A stretch of 64,000 nucleotides of DNA from Paralvinella palmiformis (GCA_025642065.1 JAODUP010000456.1:652501-716500); one strand, 5' to 3'; shown: positions 45,860 to 58,470, counted from the first letter of the stretch. Made by a program: numbers and translations. Notes: generated by a model not told the origin, from the sequence alone.

Positions 45860-48800
45860 TTATGTATCCATTTTATAAAATGTGGTAACAGATGTAGGTT
45901 TCAGCAGTCTCGTTATCTGACCATCTGCTTCATCTTCTGCCAGCCACTGTTGGCAAATGAACAGATACTCGTCACAAAGTGGTTCTCTGTCTTTTCGATA
46001 TCTTGTGTGCGACTGCTTGTCATCGCTAGAATTATCCGAAGAGATGGTCTGTCTTCTTTCTGTTTTCCTTCTGTTGTATTTGTCACGTCCATAGTTGAGG
46101 ACATCCTGAGAACTGTCATCGTCACTGTCATCATGCGTCTTGTTACCATCCGAGTCGTCATCATCATCTGTCACATAATGGCTGATGCCTTTGTATGTAA
46201 TCTTCTTCTTAGGTCTCCTCCTCTTCCCTCTGTCTTCATCACTGTTTTCATCAGAACTGAATAACTGGCTTCCGTGCCCGTCTGATGAATAACTGCGGTG
46301 TTGGTGACTTCTGGCTGCGTAATCATCATCTTTACCGGTGAAGGCTGGCCTGCTCTCCTTGAATGTCACAGACTGTCTGTGTTTTGGACTGATTTCGACA
46401 TCATCACCAGTTAATTTTGACATGCGCCTACTGACATTTTTATCCAGTTCATCTTCCATAAGTGATAGACGCTCCATGACCTCCTCTTTAGAGAAGAATC
46501 TCTTTATCACCACCTAAGAGAACAATAAAAAATGTACTATTTCGTGTCGGAATGTTTTAGTGATTTTTATGTTTTAAAATTGACTTGTCTCACTATAGGA
46601 ATTCTACCTGATAAAAAACACAGATTATCTTATCTAACAATGATCTACACAATAACACACCTGTTTACAGAACCATCCAGCAGCTATCCCCTTGTTATCG
46701 TGCCTAAGCTGTATCTTTTTAATGTTGCCAACATCATCACCACGCACCTAGTTAAATAGATCAACAGTAAGTGTAATCATTTATAAAGAACTTAACGGTA
46801 AATAGAGAAACATTATTGAGTTAAATGAGAACAAGATAGTAAAATATAACAGAATACTGAAGTCATTCAATATGGGCTGTGACCACTTACTCTAAAGTGG
46901 TCAATGGAACCTTTCTCAAATCGGTGACCATTTTCATCTCTAAATTCCAGCTCTTTACTAACACCAGTGGTGCCAAATATTTTTATGAATACGGTAGCAT
47001 CTGTTCCGGCATATTTCTTATTGCCCGTAGCAATGTCAATCTCGTAGAAGATTTGATTGTACTCATCTGGAAAAAGATTTAAAATACAGTACAAAAATTA
47101 ATAAAAACAAGGGTAGGCGCCTCTGCTCGCTCGCGCGCGTGCTCACACACGTACACGTTCGTTTCCATATTTTACAACTCCATTAGTAAATATATCTTAT
47201 AACCATTCCTATATTCTTAGTTGTCAAATATTATAACAACCAAATTACAATTTACCATCATCGTTGTCTTTTCTCTTTCCATCAGTCTGACGTTTTCCTT
47301 TTATTGGATACAAAGTTCTACAAATCAGACCATCTCCTTCATTACGAGCAAACCACTGACCACATGGGAATGTGTATCCTTTGCCTGGATCATCCAGCTC
47401 TTGTATCATCACCTGAAAATTGTTATTTTAAATATGATTTAGTTCCATATGTCTAAGTGGAAGTATAGCCCTGTCACATCTGGCTAAGGGACATTAAATA
47501 TCTTAAACTTATAAGTCTTAGTCATAAAAGTTTTACATTGTCTTTCAGGAGAATCTCAAATTGTTTTACCTATATTCAAAATAATTTTAAGATTACCCGG
47601 TATTATTATTCAGAATTAGATTGTTTTAACCTGAATATCAAATCTTTTGTCACATTTTATTGATGCATCACCTATTAAAAGCTTAATCCCACAATTTGTA
47701 TCCCTGCTCTCTGACCCATTCCAACAAGTGTACACATATATATCACAGTGGCTATAAAAAGTGAATGTTTATTTATAATTAAGTAAAAATCGTATACTAA
47801 TTGATTTATAAAGCATTCAATTCACTGAACTATAACTATTGCTGGCACAGTAAAAGCTGAACATGTCTGATAAAATGAGTTGAATACAAAAATTAAAAAA
47901 CTGAAAATTAAGTTGCTGATCAAAACAGCACTTTAAATATACATGTGTTTTAACAGAATGTTTAAAACCTGTCACATAATAATATAACTTTTTATTGCTT
48001 ATTGCATTACTTCACTGTTGCCAGTAAGTTTTATTTATGTCACATATTACAAGTTATGTATAAGTACTAATATACCTTTTCAAGAAGCCAGCCAGGAGCC
48101 ATACCGGTATTGTCATGTTCCAGTCTGAATCCATTAAGAACACATAAAAATATAACTATAATTTAACATTAAATCAATTTTTATTAAATTGCCTGGCTCT
48201 CCTTTAGTGAAATATTCCGTTAAATCTTGTATGAATCAAATAATGTTCACCATTAGAAATGTTAGCATAAACTAAAGGCTTCAAACTAAAACAAATAGAA
48301 TTCTTTTAAGTTTGATAATACATGATATGAGGAACAACCATAGTGTATTAATATGTTTACCTGATATTGGACAGATCCCCAACATATTTGGTGTTGATTT
48401 TGAACACATCCTCTTTGCCTCTCTCAAAGGGATTCCTTGACTTGTTCTGAAGTTGAAATTTGGGTGAGACCCCCTTTTTACCATAGAATGTAATGAATAC
48501 ATTAGCATCTGTTCCTGCCAATCTTTCCTTGGCTGTGAAAACATGGATCTCATACTCTGGAAAAGGTAATATGAAGTTTATTTATGCATTAGCAACTGTT
48601 CAAAAACATTGACACTGTCATTGCTAATTAATGCAACCATATATTGGAAGTTAAAATTAAAAACCTTTATTTTCAAAAACGAACAATTACCCATCTCTGG
48701 CTGATCACAAGGTTCAGCTCTGAGCTGCTTCTTAATAGTGTAGTCACCATGGTAAAGTGACAACCATTGCTTGCAAATGAACATATATATCTCTGATGTG

Positions 48801-48928
48801 TTCATGTTGACAATGTGAACATCTTCTAAAAACCAGCCATGTTTCTTCTCAATACCATCATGCTGAAACATAAAACAAATTCATGTTTAATAACGATAGT
48901 ATGTGACCAATCAACTATTGATTATGTG

Positions 48929-49008
<80 letters not shown>

Positions 49009-49627
49009 TACATACATAAATACATGCACATGCTTATAATACAAATACACAGACTCACTTCTATAACCAGCCAGAGTAATTCCCCTATATTAGGACCTTT
49101 GATGTAAAATGTTTCAGTTGTGCCACAACCAAAAGAGAAATTAACTGCTAGTTTCTTTCTAATGACTTTCTTTGTCATCCAACCCTTTCTGCCTTTGAGC
49201 CGGAATGATACCTGTTAAATGTATTTTTTTAAACAACAACATTTAAACATTATCCATCTTCATTTAAACATACTACTTGTAATTCATTACTATATAATAT
49301 ATTTAAATTTAAAGAAATCTTAACCAATAATTATAACACAACTATAATTATATAACCATTTGAATTTATAAGCTGCATACATTAATAGCCAGATGGCGAA
49401 GAAATTAAACATACATTTGCACTTGTTCCTGCTTGAGGTCTATTGCCTGTCTTCACAATTATTTTATACAAAACTTCTTGTTTTTCTTTGATTTCCTCTT
49501 GTTTCTTCTTCACGATGGGAGGAGGGGGTATATACTTAATTTGTGGCTTACGCTTCACTTTGGGCTTTAGCTGTGGACCTCTCTGGGGTGAGAAAGTAAC
49601 ATAAATATTACAATAGCATTGTCATAC

Positions 49628-49664
<37 letters not shown>

Positions 49665-51976
49665 CTGTATTAAGCATTACTTGTTTACAGAACAAGTCAT
49701 ATTTAAGATAATAAAACAAAAGGATACACTAAAAAAAAGACAGGTGGACGCTTCTATCAGGTCACAAAATAGTTTAGCACAACAAATTCAGTGTGGAAGG
49801 CAAATTAGAAAACATTTGTATCCATGTTAATTTTTTATCTAGTATGGTAAATGATATGTAGCCATATTAAAATAAAGTTTTAAAAAAATGTGTCATTGCT
49901 AAAAATAAATGAAACAGGTTCAATCGTATAGACTTAGTGCCTAGTAACCAATATTTAAGATGATAATTAGAAAAAACAACAACAAATATGTCAAATTTAT
50001 TGAATTATTGGAGACTAATATTCATGGAACAAAACTAAAAACATATTTTCTGTAAATCTCAAGTTAGAATTTGATATTATCAGTAAAAAGATGCCATTGT
50101 TCCTACTTCTTCCTTATACAGAGAGGAATTTTTAAAATTAACATTATGTAATATATCAACAGAATTGAGGATAATTTATATATTTATTATTGGTATATAT
50201 TAATACAATCAGAATATATACAAATTTGCTATTTAAGATACTATAAATATAAACATAAAAAATAGATGAATAACTTACTCTTGCTAAATGCTGTCTATGT
50301 TCATCTAATGTTGTGCAGAGATAACAAATACGGTATTCTTTTGGCCCTAAGCATGAAATTGAAAAAAGAAGTTAATACTCTGTTTGCTAGAAAATTCTTT
50401 GCAAATACAGAAATGTAAGAATGAAATCAAATTTCAAAAATCATGTGAGTTTATAAAATATTATTAACTTTACTTAATTTTTGCAACAGGTAGTAGAACA
50501 GAGTAGCAAAGTGATTTCAAAAATCAAATTCCCTGTATTTTCCCTGTCTTATTTAAGAATTTCCCTGCATATCGTGTGCAAAATTTGCATGTTGAATGAG
50601 CTTTTTAGTAACGTGGACTCCATCCACCTATAATGGACAAAGGCATAAATTTGGGACAACGGCAAAAAACTGTCCCTGTGTTCTCCCAATTTGTTTAATT
50701 CCCTATGTGTTCCACGCAGGGAAAATTTTCAGGTCATTTTCCCTGTTCTGTGGGTACCCTGTAAAAACTTAATAAAGTTGATAATTTCTCAATAAAATAT
50801 AATTGTTTCCGTTATTAACAATTGTCATGAAGCTCAGAGTGGTAGTACCAGTTTTAGAAAAGAAGAGATATTACTGGCCAATATTTAAATATACCACTAA
50901 TTAATTATTAGGTTATTATGATGGCCAACTGAGCAAAAACAGTATACTGAAAACTGAGAGCTTTACAGATTTTAAATCATTTGTTAGTTATTGGCTTAAA
51001 CATGTAAACCTCCTCTGAATAGCCGTAGCATGAAAAGAGTATAGCATAAATATGGCGTTAAAAATCAATGAATATTTCTTTAACTGAGCTGTAAGAAATA
51101 AGCTTGTCTAGTTAGTGAGACTTATCAATCAGAAATTTAGGTACCATATATTTTTCATGATACTGTTTTCCACAAATATTCAGATACGTGTCATAATGTT
51201 ATCCCAGGTTTGTGTATTGGTGTGTATATGCTGTATCTTAAGAGAAGTTAAGAAACTGTTTCCTTGTTTTTCATCTCCAGCTCTGCCATGGTGTTTATAA
51301 TAGGTGATTAATATTTATTTCCAGTTGTTTATTTGTCTCAGTAGCAAATAATTAATGCCTTGTCCATGACTAGCCATATTCTGCAGCCCCATGCAACTGT
51401 CTTCAGAAATCCTGTTGTTATAACAATTAGTTATTTTCTATTTGATTATAGTGTATTGTGTTGCAGATCTCAATGTTGTAGGACTAAATCCCAGCATTAC
51501 CTGTGTTTATGGAACATTTCATCCTTTAATAAAAGAATTTTACTTGGTTATGTCATTTCAGTAGGGCATATTCCCATGGTAGATATGTCTCAGATGTATG
51601 TTTATGTCTTATATTATATGGATAAAAACCAACATTTAAGTACTACAACATTACCATCATTGTAATCTTCTAGCTCATCATGGTGTTGATTCTGTTTCCA
51701 ACCTTTCAGGTCCATATCCCGTCCATCAGCAAACAGACCATTAGCTGACTGCCATTTTGGCTGTCTGTCAGTTGGTATATTATCAGAGAAATATGATTCT
51801 GAAATAACAAGTCATGCCAACAATCTGTATATCACACGAGTTCATGGAAAATAAACAAACCAGCAGTTTACAATAGTCTGACATGTTTGTGTAGTTTGGG
51901 GATTTACCCCAGGCTGTCGCTTACTGAGCACAGCCTTGAATTTTGTCTGACATGAATTTATTATCATGATATATAT

Positions 51977-52012
<36 letters not shown>

Positions 52013-52547
52013 TTTAATTTGATGCATACATATCTAAATAAACAAACTGCATAATAAATATGCAAAAACATACATGTATATAATATTACTCAGGATAATG
52101 CAGTAAGGCATAAAACTTAATTGTGGTGAGTAAACATGTCAAACAATAAAAAAAGTTCTGGAGGGGGGGTGTTTATAATAATATGTATCAAGTGATCTGT
52201 GAGACTAATATAACAATGAGTATGATAAAGTATCTTAACAACATAGCATCCAACTGAATAAAGTTTTAATATAACACCATAATAGAAACACAACACATAC
52301 CATGTTTTCTATGGACTTTATGCCAGTGTTTCATATCATATGCGTAACATGGATCAAACTGGATAAGCTCAGTCTTCAATCGGCCAAGGTCAGATTGAGT
52401 TCTTTTACACAGATTAACTAAAGCTTCAGGATATATAGGATTAACAGGCTCCCTTTTCTTGAGAAGAAAGTCATCTTCTCCAGGTGGTTGGAAGTTAAGT
52501 GGATAGCTGATGCCCTCAGCAGGATTATAATTATAATCTGCAAACAT
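45860..52547 (-). CDS. Three-PLAT-domain protein (LOXHD1-like), about 756 aa, 12 coding exons
   Basis: Exons (minus): 52301-52549, 51655-51798, 50279-50346, 49415-49582, 49059-49211, 48691-48862, 48361-48556, 48076-48124, 47256-47412, 46891-47066, 46661-46747, 45860-46513. All GT-AG, phase-consistent. The N-terminus (MFADYNYNPAEGISYP) has no known fold and includes a small Cys/His cluster, CYLCTTLDEHRQH. Three PLAT/LH2 beta-sandwich domains follow, at about residues 192-320, 325-440 and 452-560. Typical PLAT words are KIIVKTGNRPQAGTSANV, LVIEHDGIEKKHGWFLEDV, YEIHVFTAKERLAGTDANVF, LEHDNTGMAPGWLLEKV, YAGTDATVFIKIFGTTG and LRHDNKGIAAGWFCKQV. The third domain is split by an acidic, Ser/Asp/Arg-rich insert in the last exon before its final strand EYLFICQQWLAEDEADGQITR. 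PLAT domains bind lipids or partner proteins at membranes; LOXHD1 is built only of PLAT repeats. The first exon opens at an acceptor 2 bases before the ATG, so a 5' non-coding exon lies upstream. Confidence 0.9.
48934..49004. repeat. (CA)n(TA)n compound microsatellite in a PLAT-gene intron
   Basis: About 20 CA units run into about 13 TA units, close to the donor of the exon at 49059-49211. Open frames through it are repeat shadows joined to real exon sequence. Confidence 0.9.
51365..51600 (+). mobile_element. Degenerate SINE-B-like copy
   Basis: ATCTCAATGTTGTAGGACTA, AATCCCAGCATTACC and TGTGTTTATGGAACATTTC parallel the CCTCCAGGTTGTGGG, GGTTTGAATATGG and TGTTTGTGGGATGTTTCC of SINE-B. It is interrupted by an insertion. 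In an intron of the PLAT gene. Confidence 0.45.
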
Positions 52548-52849
52548 CTCTGAAAAATTAAGGTTTAAAATTAGGAATTGTACTGCAAAAGAGCAGATAG
52601 AATGTCATATTATATCTTTTGCAACTAATTCAATACCTGTATTTATATTTTATATCAAATAGTTCATGTTTATAAATATATCAAAACTAGATAACAAAAC
52701 AATAATAGAATGATGAGATTGGAAAGTATGAGTTTAAAAGACTGCTCTTGATCTTGTTCATTGACAGCTTCATTTAGATGACTCAGTGCTTGTTACACCT
52801 GGCCCAGATTTAGTTAAGATAGAGTGAATTAATAAAGATGAAGGTTTTT

Positions 52850-53430
52850 CTATGTTAGCAGATTCAGAAGAAGATTCCTGCATATTCATGATAAATTAAT
52901 TTAAACCGGTTACAAAGTTGCTGAAAGTGCCATCTAGTGGTTGCTATGCAACTGATCCTGTGCTTACATGACAAGTGAAAGAGTGTCAGGATGTTCTGAT
53001 AAGTCCTATTACAAAGGTAGTTAATATATCATTATCCATGAATGTTTTTCCAAGATCTATGAAAGTTTCCCTTGCAAAATCATTAATAAATAAACACAAT
53101 ATGGACTGTATAATGCTTAAACAATTACAGACCTCTTTCAATTTTAACAATTTCATCTAAAATTATAGAAAGATCAGTAGCTCTCCCTCTGAAAAAATAT
53201 TTATTCAAAAATCACCTTAATGAATCACAACAGTCTGCTTATAAAATTTGTTAAAGCACTGAAATGGCCTCAGTTGGTTCAGATAAAAAATTATATGATA
53301 ATATAAAGTTATCAAGGTTAACCAGTATTACTTATTCTTCTGGATCTGTCTGCTTTATTTAGAGTTGATAATCAGGATAATCTACTTTTCTCTATGTTGG
53401 CTTATTAAGTAGAGTATTTGAATGATTTTA
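52850..53430 (+). mobile_element. LINE remnant, N-terminal reverse transcriptase region
   Basis: In plus-strand frames: LLKVPSSGCYATDPVLT, VKECQDVLISPITKVVNISL, NVFPRSMKVSLAKSLINK, LNESQQSAY and a decayed LLDLSA-like piece, in the order of the linker and first RT motifs of CR1/L2-type elements. Stops and frameshifts show it is dead. It lies just upstream of the PLAT gene's coding start, on the other strand. Confidence 0.8.
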
Positions 53431-53499
53431 AGCCCATTCTAAACATTGAATGGGGGTAAATTCGGAAATAGCAATCGGTTATTACAATTGCTATGTGGT

Positions 53500-53823
53500 G
53501 GTGTTGCTGTACTGTAGCCTGAGCTTACTGTATCCAGTTCTGCCCAGCAGGGGTCAGACCTGGTGTTTACTTTCACAACCCTGCAGGGTACTAAACCACT
53601 ATTATATGGCAAGTTCACAAAAAATCTCAAAGGGTTATTAAAACAATTAGGCCTCTGTACAGGCTATAGTAGTCACAGTTTTAGGAGAGGAGGGGCAAGT
53701 TTTATGCTCCAGATGGATATTCCTGGTGAAATGATAAAACTAATGGGTGACAGGAGGTCAGATTGTTATAAAAAATATCTTGATGTATCAGCTACAAACA
53801 CAAGTAATGTCAACATTTGCTAA
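53500..53823 (+). pseudogene. Tyrosine recombinase fragment (DIRS/Crypton-type)
   Basis: The frame ending at 53823 reads FTFTTLQGTKPLLYGKFTKN, then GYSSHSFRRGGASFML, IPGEMIKLMGDRRSD and CYKKYLDVS. This has the C-terminal catalytic layout of tyrosine recombinases: HxxR (HSFR), the second His/Trp position (here Arg in GDRRSD, where GDWRSD is usual) and the nucleophile Tyr near YKKYLD. Only about 85 residues of the catalytic core remain, with no N-terminal domain. Recombinases of this kind come from DIRS or Crypton transposons in animals. It directly follows the LINE remnant. Confidence 0.75.
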
Positions 53824-54075
53824 AAGCCTCCCTACATCTTTCTACTAATGGTGGTTGGAAAAGAAATGTTGCAAACAAAATGTGTCATGAATACAAAATG
53901 TGTATGATTACATAATGTATGTTTGTAAAATAATTGGTCAATTAAGACATTGTACAATATTACACAATTTATATTTGCATATATCAATAAAAAGAGTTGA
54001 TGACATAAGTATTGTGTTTTGTTGAATTTAGTCCTATTTGGAACAAAGCACCCAGAGAGGAATATAGGTAATTTC

Positions 54076-54100
54076 AGAACAAGACCATTTTGGGACAAGA

Positions 54101-54141
<41 letters not shown>

Positions 54142-54778
54142 TCACAATTCAGGCAAGCCCTTATTTATTTAGTCTTTTCTTGATTGTTTAACAATTTCCC
54201 TATAAAGATTTAAAAATCATATATGAAGCTTTAAATCATGTTATTGTTACTACTTTTTTATGTTGCACTGACTTATTTTTGCAGTCTGAACTTGTCGTGG
54301 AGGGATAATTAAACCGGAATCAATGAAAAAGAAGTCACCTTATGATGGCAAAACTATTCAACTTTTGGGAGGAGCATGAGGAAAATACGTGCAGTGCACA
54401 TTCACTATAGTTGAGCCAGGATGCCACATCATCTGCCCATTCATTGACCGGCAACTGTTAGACTAATTTACATAGGGTTTTTCCCTCAGATTAAAGTTCT
54501 ATAAAATTACCACTATGTACCAATGTTGGTTTTATATCAAAGTGTTGTTCTTATATAAAACAAGTCGGCCTATTTAACCAACCTTGTGCAGCAAAGTGGC
54601 CATAAAACAGCAACATTTATATTTATATAAAAAGTGTAATATTGATTCACAATACACATAATTTTGTTATTACAATCATTACATAAAAGAGCAGAAACAA
54701 TAATAATAATAAACACAGATCTAAACATGAAAAAATATTATATATAAAAAGTTACCACACTAATGTATATCAACAGTG

Positions 54779-54813
<35 letters not shown>

Positions 54814-54845
54814 TCTTGTCCCGAAATGGTATTGTCCCAAAATTA
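54076..54845. mobile_element. TIR element with doubled 17-bp motif at each end
   Basis: The left end carries GAACAAGACCATTTTGGGAC plus AAGACC, then (TA)n. The right end is its inverse: (AT)n, then AGGTCTTGTCCCGAAATGGT and ATTGTCCCAAAA. Each end thus has two tandem units of GGGACAAGACCATTTT type. The core of about 700 bp has no open frame and contains a SINE-A tail fragment near 54562-54620. Probably a non-autonomous DNA transposon. Confidence 0.65.
54562..54620 (+). mobile_element. SINE-A tail fragment
   Basis: AGTCGGCCTATTTAACCAAC, CTTGTGCAGCAAAGTGGCC and ATAAAACAGCAACA match the end of the SINE-A body. Confidence 0.55.
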
Positions 54846-55039
54846 TAGCAAACCCCAGAGTCAGAGAGTGTCTGTTTATATTATATTATCCAATGTTCTT
54901 TCATTATACTAGTCTAATGTGTTTTATTAAATCTAAAGTATTACTTTAAAGAAACTGGTATATATTTATCTATTATTAATTATACGTGATAGCCAACAAC
55001 TTAATTGAAGCATGGAAAGATGACTGAGTCACATCTTTT

Positions 55040-55510
55040 TACAAAAAGAGGTTAACAGATTACCCCAAAGAGATACATACTATAGACTATACTACTATAG
55101 TATAGTCAATCTAACAATTAGTAACATCAGGCAATAGTAAAATAGCTAGTAAATGTTAATGTAACAGGTGATTAATGGAAAAAGGATTATTCTGAACATT
55201 TAGATTTACTGATTTAGCAGTATCTTAAAACATAGATCTAACACCTAAAATTTCCTAGACTCTATTTTTCATAATTTTAGTATTTATATTTACAATTAGT
55301 ATTACTATTAGGTAATTAGATCTATTTAGTTATTGACTTATTGAAGTTATTCAATTCGATCTAGTTTATTATCGTGGTGGCTTCAGTTCATTTGATCTCC
55401 AAATAAATATATAAATACCTTTTTAGAAAACAATTCTCAACTGAAGTTATTTTTTTAACAAACAGTAACTTCGTTTATCTTGTAGATCTAGATCTAGTCT
55501 ATATATCTCG
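55040..55510. repeat. Second TAGATCTA-rich cryptically simple stretch
   Basis: Rich in TAGATCTA, CTAGTC, ACTATAGTATAG and AGATCTAGATCTAGTC words without a fixed period, as in SLC30A6 intron 1. By analogy it may lie just inside the first intron of the PLAT gene, placing that gene's untranslated first exon near 55520-55900 on the minus strand. This is speculative. Confidence 0.45.
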
Positions 55511-56214
55511 TGTTCTATCGTGTTGTATTCAGATATGACTTGATATCACTAACAACTATGAATCTATTGTTTACGGTCAATGTTTACGGTCGTTACTACC
55601 AGAAGTGGGTAGAAAGAGTAAGCCAAAGGTTTACGTCATTGGCGGTCATAATGTTTTTTATTTTATTTTCTCTATTTATATGTCATTTTCTAGCACCCAC
55701 ATAATCTATAGTTATAATTTTAAACCCTAACGTTATATTTTATAACATATATAATCAAATACAGAAAAGATAAACATAATAATAAGCGTGACCTTGACCG
55801 ATGTTTTTTCTCGGTTTTGTCATGTCCTGTGTTCTGCTTGAAGCATTTCGCTCTTTTTATATAGAAACTTGTAACGTGGGTATTTTTCATTGTTGATTTG
55901 TATAGCGTATATCTGTTTGTGTTGAAAAATATATTGTTTATCTGGGTTGGGAACATTTTAAGAACTAAATTACATCACGATATGATGAGTGAGCATTATT
56001 GATGTTAATGATCATGATGATCAGATGTGTGTTCAGTTTCTAATCAACTCGGCCCATTTCAAGCTCGCCCCATACAAACTCGTACTATCCCCTATTCAGC
56101 ATATAGAGGAAATGGTTATTTCATCGGGCTCGACCAGCTGCCGACCTGGTGAATTTAGCCTAAATAGCAGTGTTATAATATATTACTTTGGCTGGTGGTG
56201 GGCAATTGATTATA

Positions 56215-56345
56215 ATTTCTCTGCCAGTGAGTGAGTCACTGATTGACTGAATGAATAGAGACCGGTACATATAATCATTGGATTTGAACCCTGAACTGGA
56301 GGTTTCCATGCAGTTAATTTGTATAGCATTGCCCATGATGTTAAT
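56215..56345 (-). mobile_element. SINE-B copy, diverged
   Basis: In the plus direction: GTCACTGATTGACTGAATGA, ATTGGATTTGAACCCTGAAC, TGGAGGTTTCCATGCAG and ATAGCATTGCCC, i.e. the reverse complement of the SINE-B head with its B-box (GGTTCAAATCC). Confidence 0.6.
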
Positions 56346-56383
56346 GATGTTGCCTCATGAATATCTGGTAGAATATCACAAAT

Positions 56384-56575
56384 CAGACACCTTACGAATA
56401 TACTAAAGCTCCGGCACTGACTGCTGGACACCTTACAAATTTACTAAAGCTCTGGCACTGACTGCCAGACACCTTATAATTCTACTATAGCTCCGGCACT
56501 GACTGCCAGACACCTTAAAATTCTACTATAGCTCCGGCACTGACTGCCGGACATTGTACTAAACTACTATATCTC
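56384..56575. repeat. 41-bp minisatellite, four to five copies
   Basis: Units containing CTCCGGCACTGACTGCCAG and ACACCTTA have a 41-bp period: TACTAAAGC starts at 56401 and 56442. It borders the diverged SINE-B copy. Confidence 0.9.
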
Positions 56576-57589
56576 CAGCATCCATGTATCCTGTAGTGTC
56601 AGTTGCACATTGTTAACACGTTTGTACCTATGAATAGCTAAATCCGTGTAATTTACTAAAAGTGTCTCCAACTGTAAATGAGATGATCAACGGTTCGAAA
56701 AGTAAAATGGTGTGGATTGAAGATAAATTGAAAGGAAAATGGCTTGCTTGCTTTGTTGTTCGGGGAGAATCCCCAGGCTGTCGCTTATTCAGCACAGCGT
56801 CTATGTTGGAGTGGTTAAGAAACTTCATCCCCCACCACTCACAGAGGAGCAGTACGGAAAGATGGAGCCGAAATACCCTGATGGTTGTCACTGCCAGAGT
56901 GTTTTATATCCTCAAAAGGTCCTTAAAGTCTCCCTTTATTTTTAATAATTCAGTGGAGAATACATGAACAAGTTTTAGTATATAAACCTGTGTATTATGA
57001 ATATTTAATAATCTAGTTTTTAATTATTCAGTAATAAAAGTAATAATTAATACAAGAGATTGGCTACATTTGACTGGTCATATTCAACTATGTAATTAAT
57101 TACTTGCCAAATCCTAAGTGCTCTGCCAGCTGCATTTATAATATAGTTTTCTAATTGTAACATTTTCAGTGGCAAGTACATAATTATTGTAGTATTTCCT
57201 GTTTGCCTTAAATGCCAGGAATAAATTGGTAGCTTGTAGTTTATCTGGTAATGTGTACAGTGGGATTAATGGAGCAGATCTACTGAATTCTCCACTTAGT
57301 CCCATGTTAAAAGTGACGGGAAAAGAAATTTCACATTTTGAAGTAAATATAAAGTAACAGTCAATTATTTTATTCCCTATCAGATGCACTACCACACTCA
57401 AAACAATACTAACCATCAGCTATCATATTTCCATTAAAATGTTCCCTAAATCCTTAATTTCTGAATTTTCACAAACCATTGCTAGTGTGTACTACACTCG
57501 CTAGCGATTATTGTTTGACGTTATCTTTGCCAAACATCATGTAGTGCAACAGCTTTGTTTACAAATGTCTTGACCTGTTGACAGACCAA
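56576..57589. other. Intergenic sequence upstream of the CEBPZOS-like gene
   Basis: No gene supported. An open frame of 101 codons (56662-56967, plus) contains a segment near 56756-56805 (CCCCAGGCTGTCGCTTAT) that recurs near 51905-51940 in a PLAT-gene intron, so it looks repeat-derived. The last 120 bp before 57590 contain TGTTTACAAA and may include the promoter of the next gene. Confidence 0.4.
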
Positions 57590-57781
57590 ATGTCAGATTC
57601 CGATGAAAGTTTTGACATGCTCAGGATATCTAGCCCTACAGCTTTGAATCACTGGTGAAAAAGGTCACAGACAGTATTAATTGTGAGGAATTAAATGCAG
57701 CAAGTGCATACATGGACTCAGAGCAGCCACCGTCACTGTGTCCTGTGTCGCCAGCCCCTGTCCACAACAAGAGTTGGATTG
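57590..57781 (+). pseudogene. Exon-like segment with a broken reading frame
   Basis: An ATG at 57590 opens MSDSDESFDMLRISSPTALN and stops after 22 codons. From about 57639 a different frame reads SFESLVKKVTDSINCEELN and on to CPVSPAPVHNKSWIG, ending at a good donor (G|GTGTGT) at 57781/57782. The acidic start and coding-like second part look like one first exon with a one-base frame slip. If spliced to the exon at 58721, the frame stops at once, so at best it is a 5' UTR exon with an upstream ORF for the CEBPZOS-like gene. Alternatives: first exon of an unseen gene, a pseudogene, or an assembly indel. Confidence 0.35.
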
Positions 57782-58470
57782 GTGTGTATTTGTTTGTGTT
57801 ATTATAAGTTTAATTGATAAGTCAACACACTGTGCCTGAATGCGAGTATTTCCTTCCTCCTATCTTATCTGTTCATGCTTTGCAGTCAGCTGCCCAAATG
57901 AGTCTTGTTTTGGGTGAATGAACGCATCCTCCATCCACTCCCAGATCCATATGCACAATAGTATGTGACACAATACACCATTTTATATGTTTAACAAAGA
58001 CAATATAGAACACCAGGTTAAACAAGGCCACATGGAGTATTTGGCGTCTTTGTTTGGCAAAGACGACGTTACATTCTGAAGTTTTCCAAAGGTTCTTGAT
58101 TAAAGTTCTGTCCATGTGAGATGCCAGCAAAGTAATTTTTAAAACCACTCTAACTTTATTTCTAGGAAAAAATTAAAATATATCTCTGATTGAAATTAAT
58201 TTTAATATATAATACTAACATTTTGACTAATTTGAGAAAGCTTTTCTTGTGACCTTTGAGGTTGAATCTTCTAATCCACAACTCAGTCAGAAAACTGATA
58301 TGATGCACTTTGATGGAACTGATCCTTTGATTAGTGGTTATAGCATGAAATGGTGGTTATAGTGCTCCATGTCAATACCAATTATTCTTGTGTCTGTGAT
58401 ATGTCCCAGGTGTGACTGGTGCTGATGATAACTCCCTCACTTACATTTAGTCAATAAATACTTATCATTA

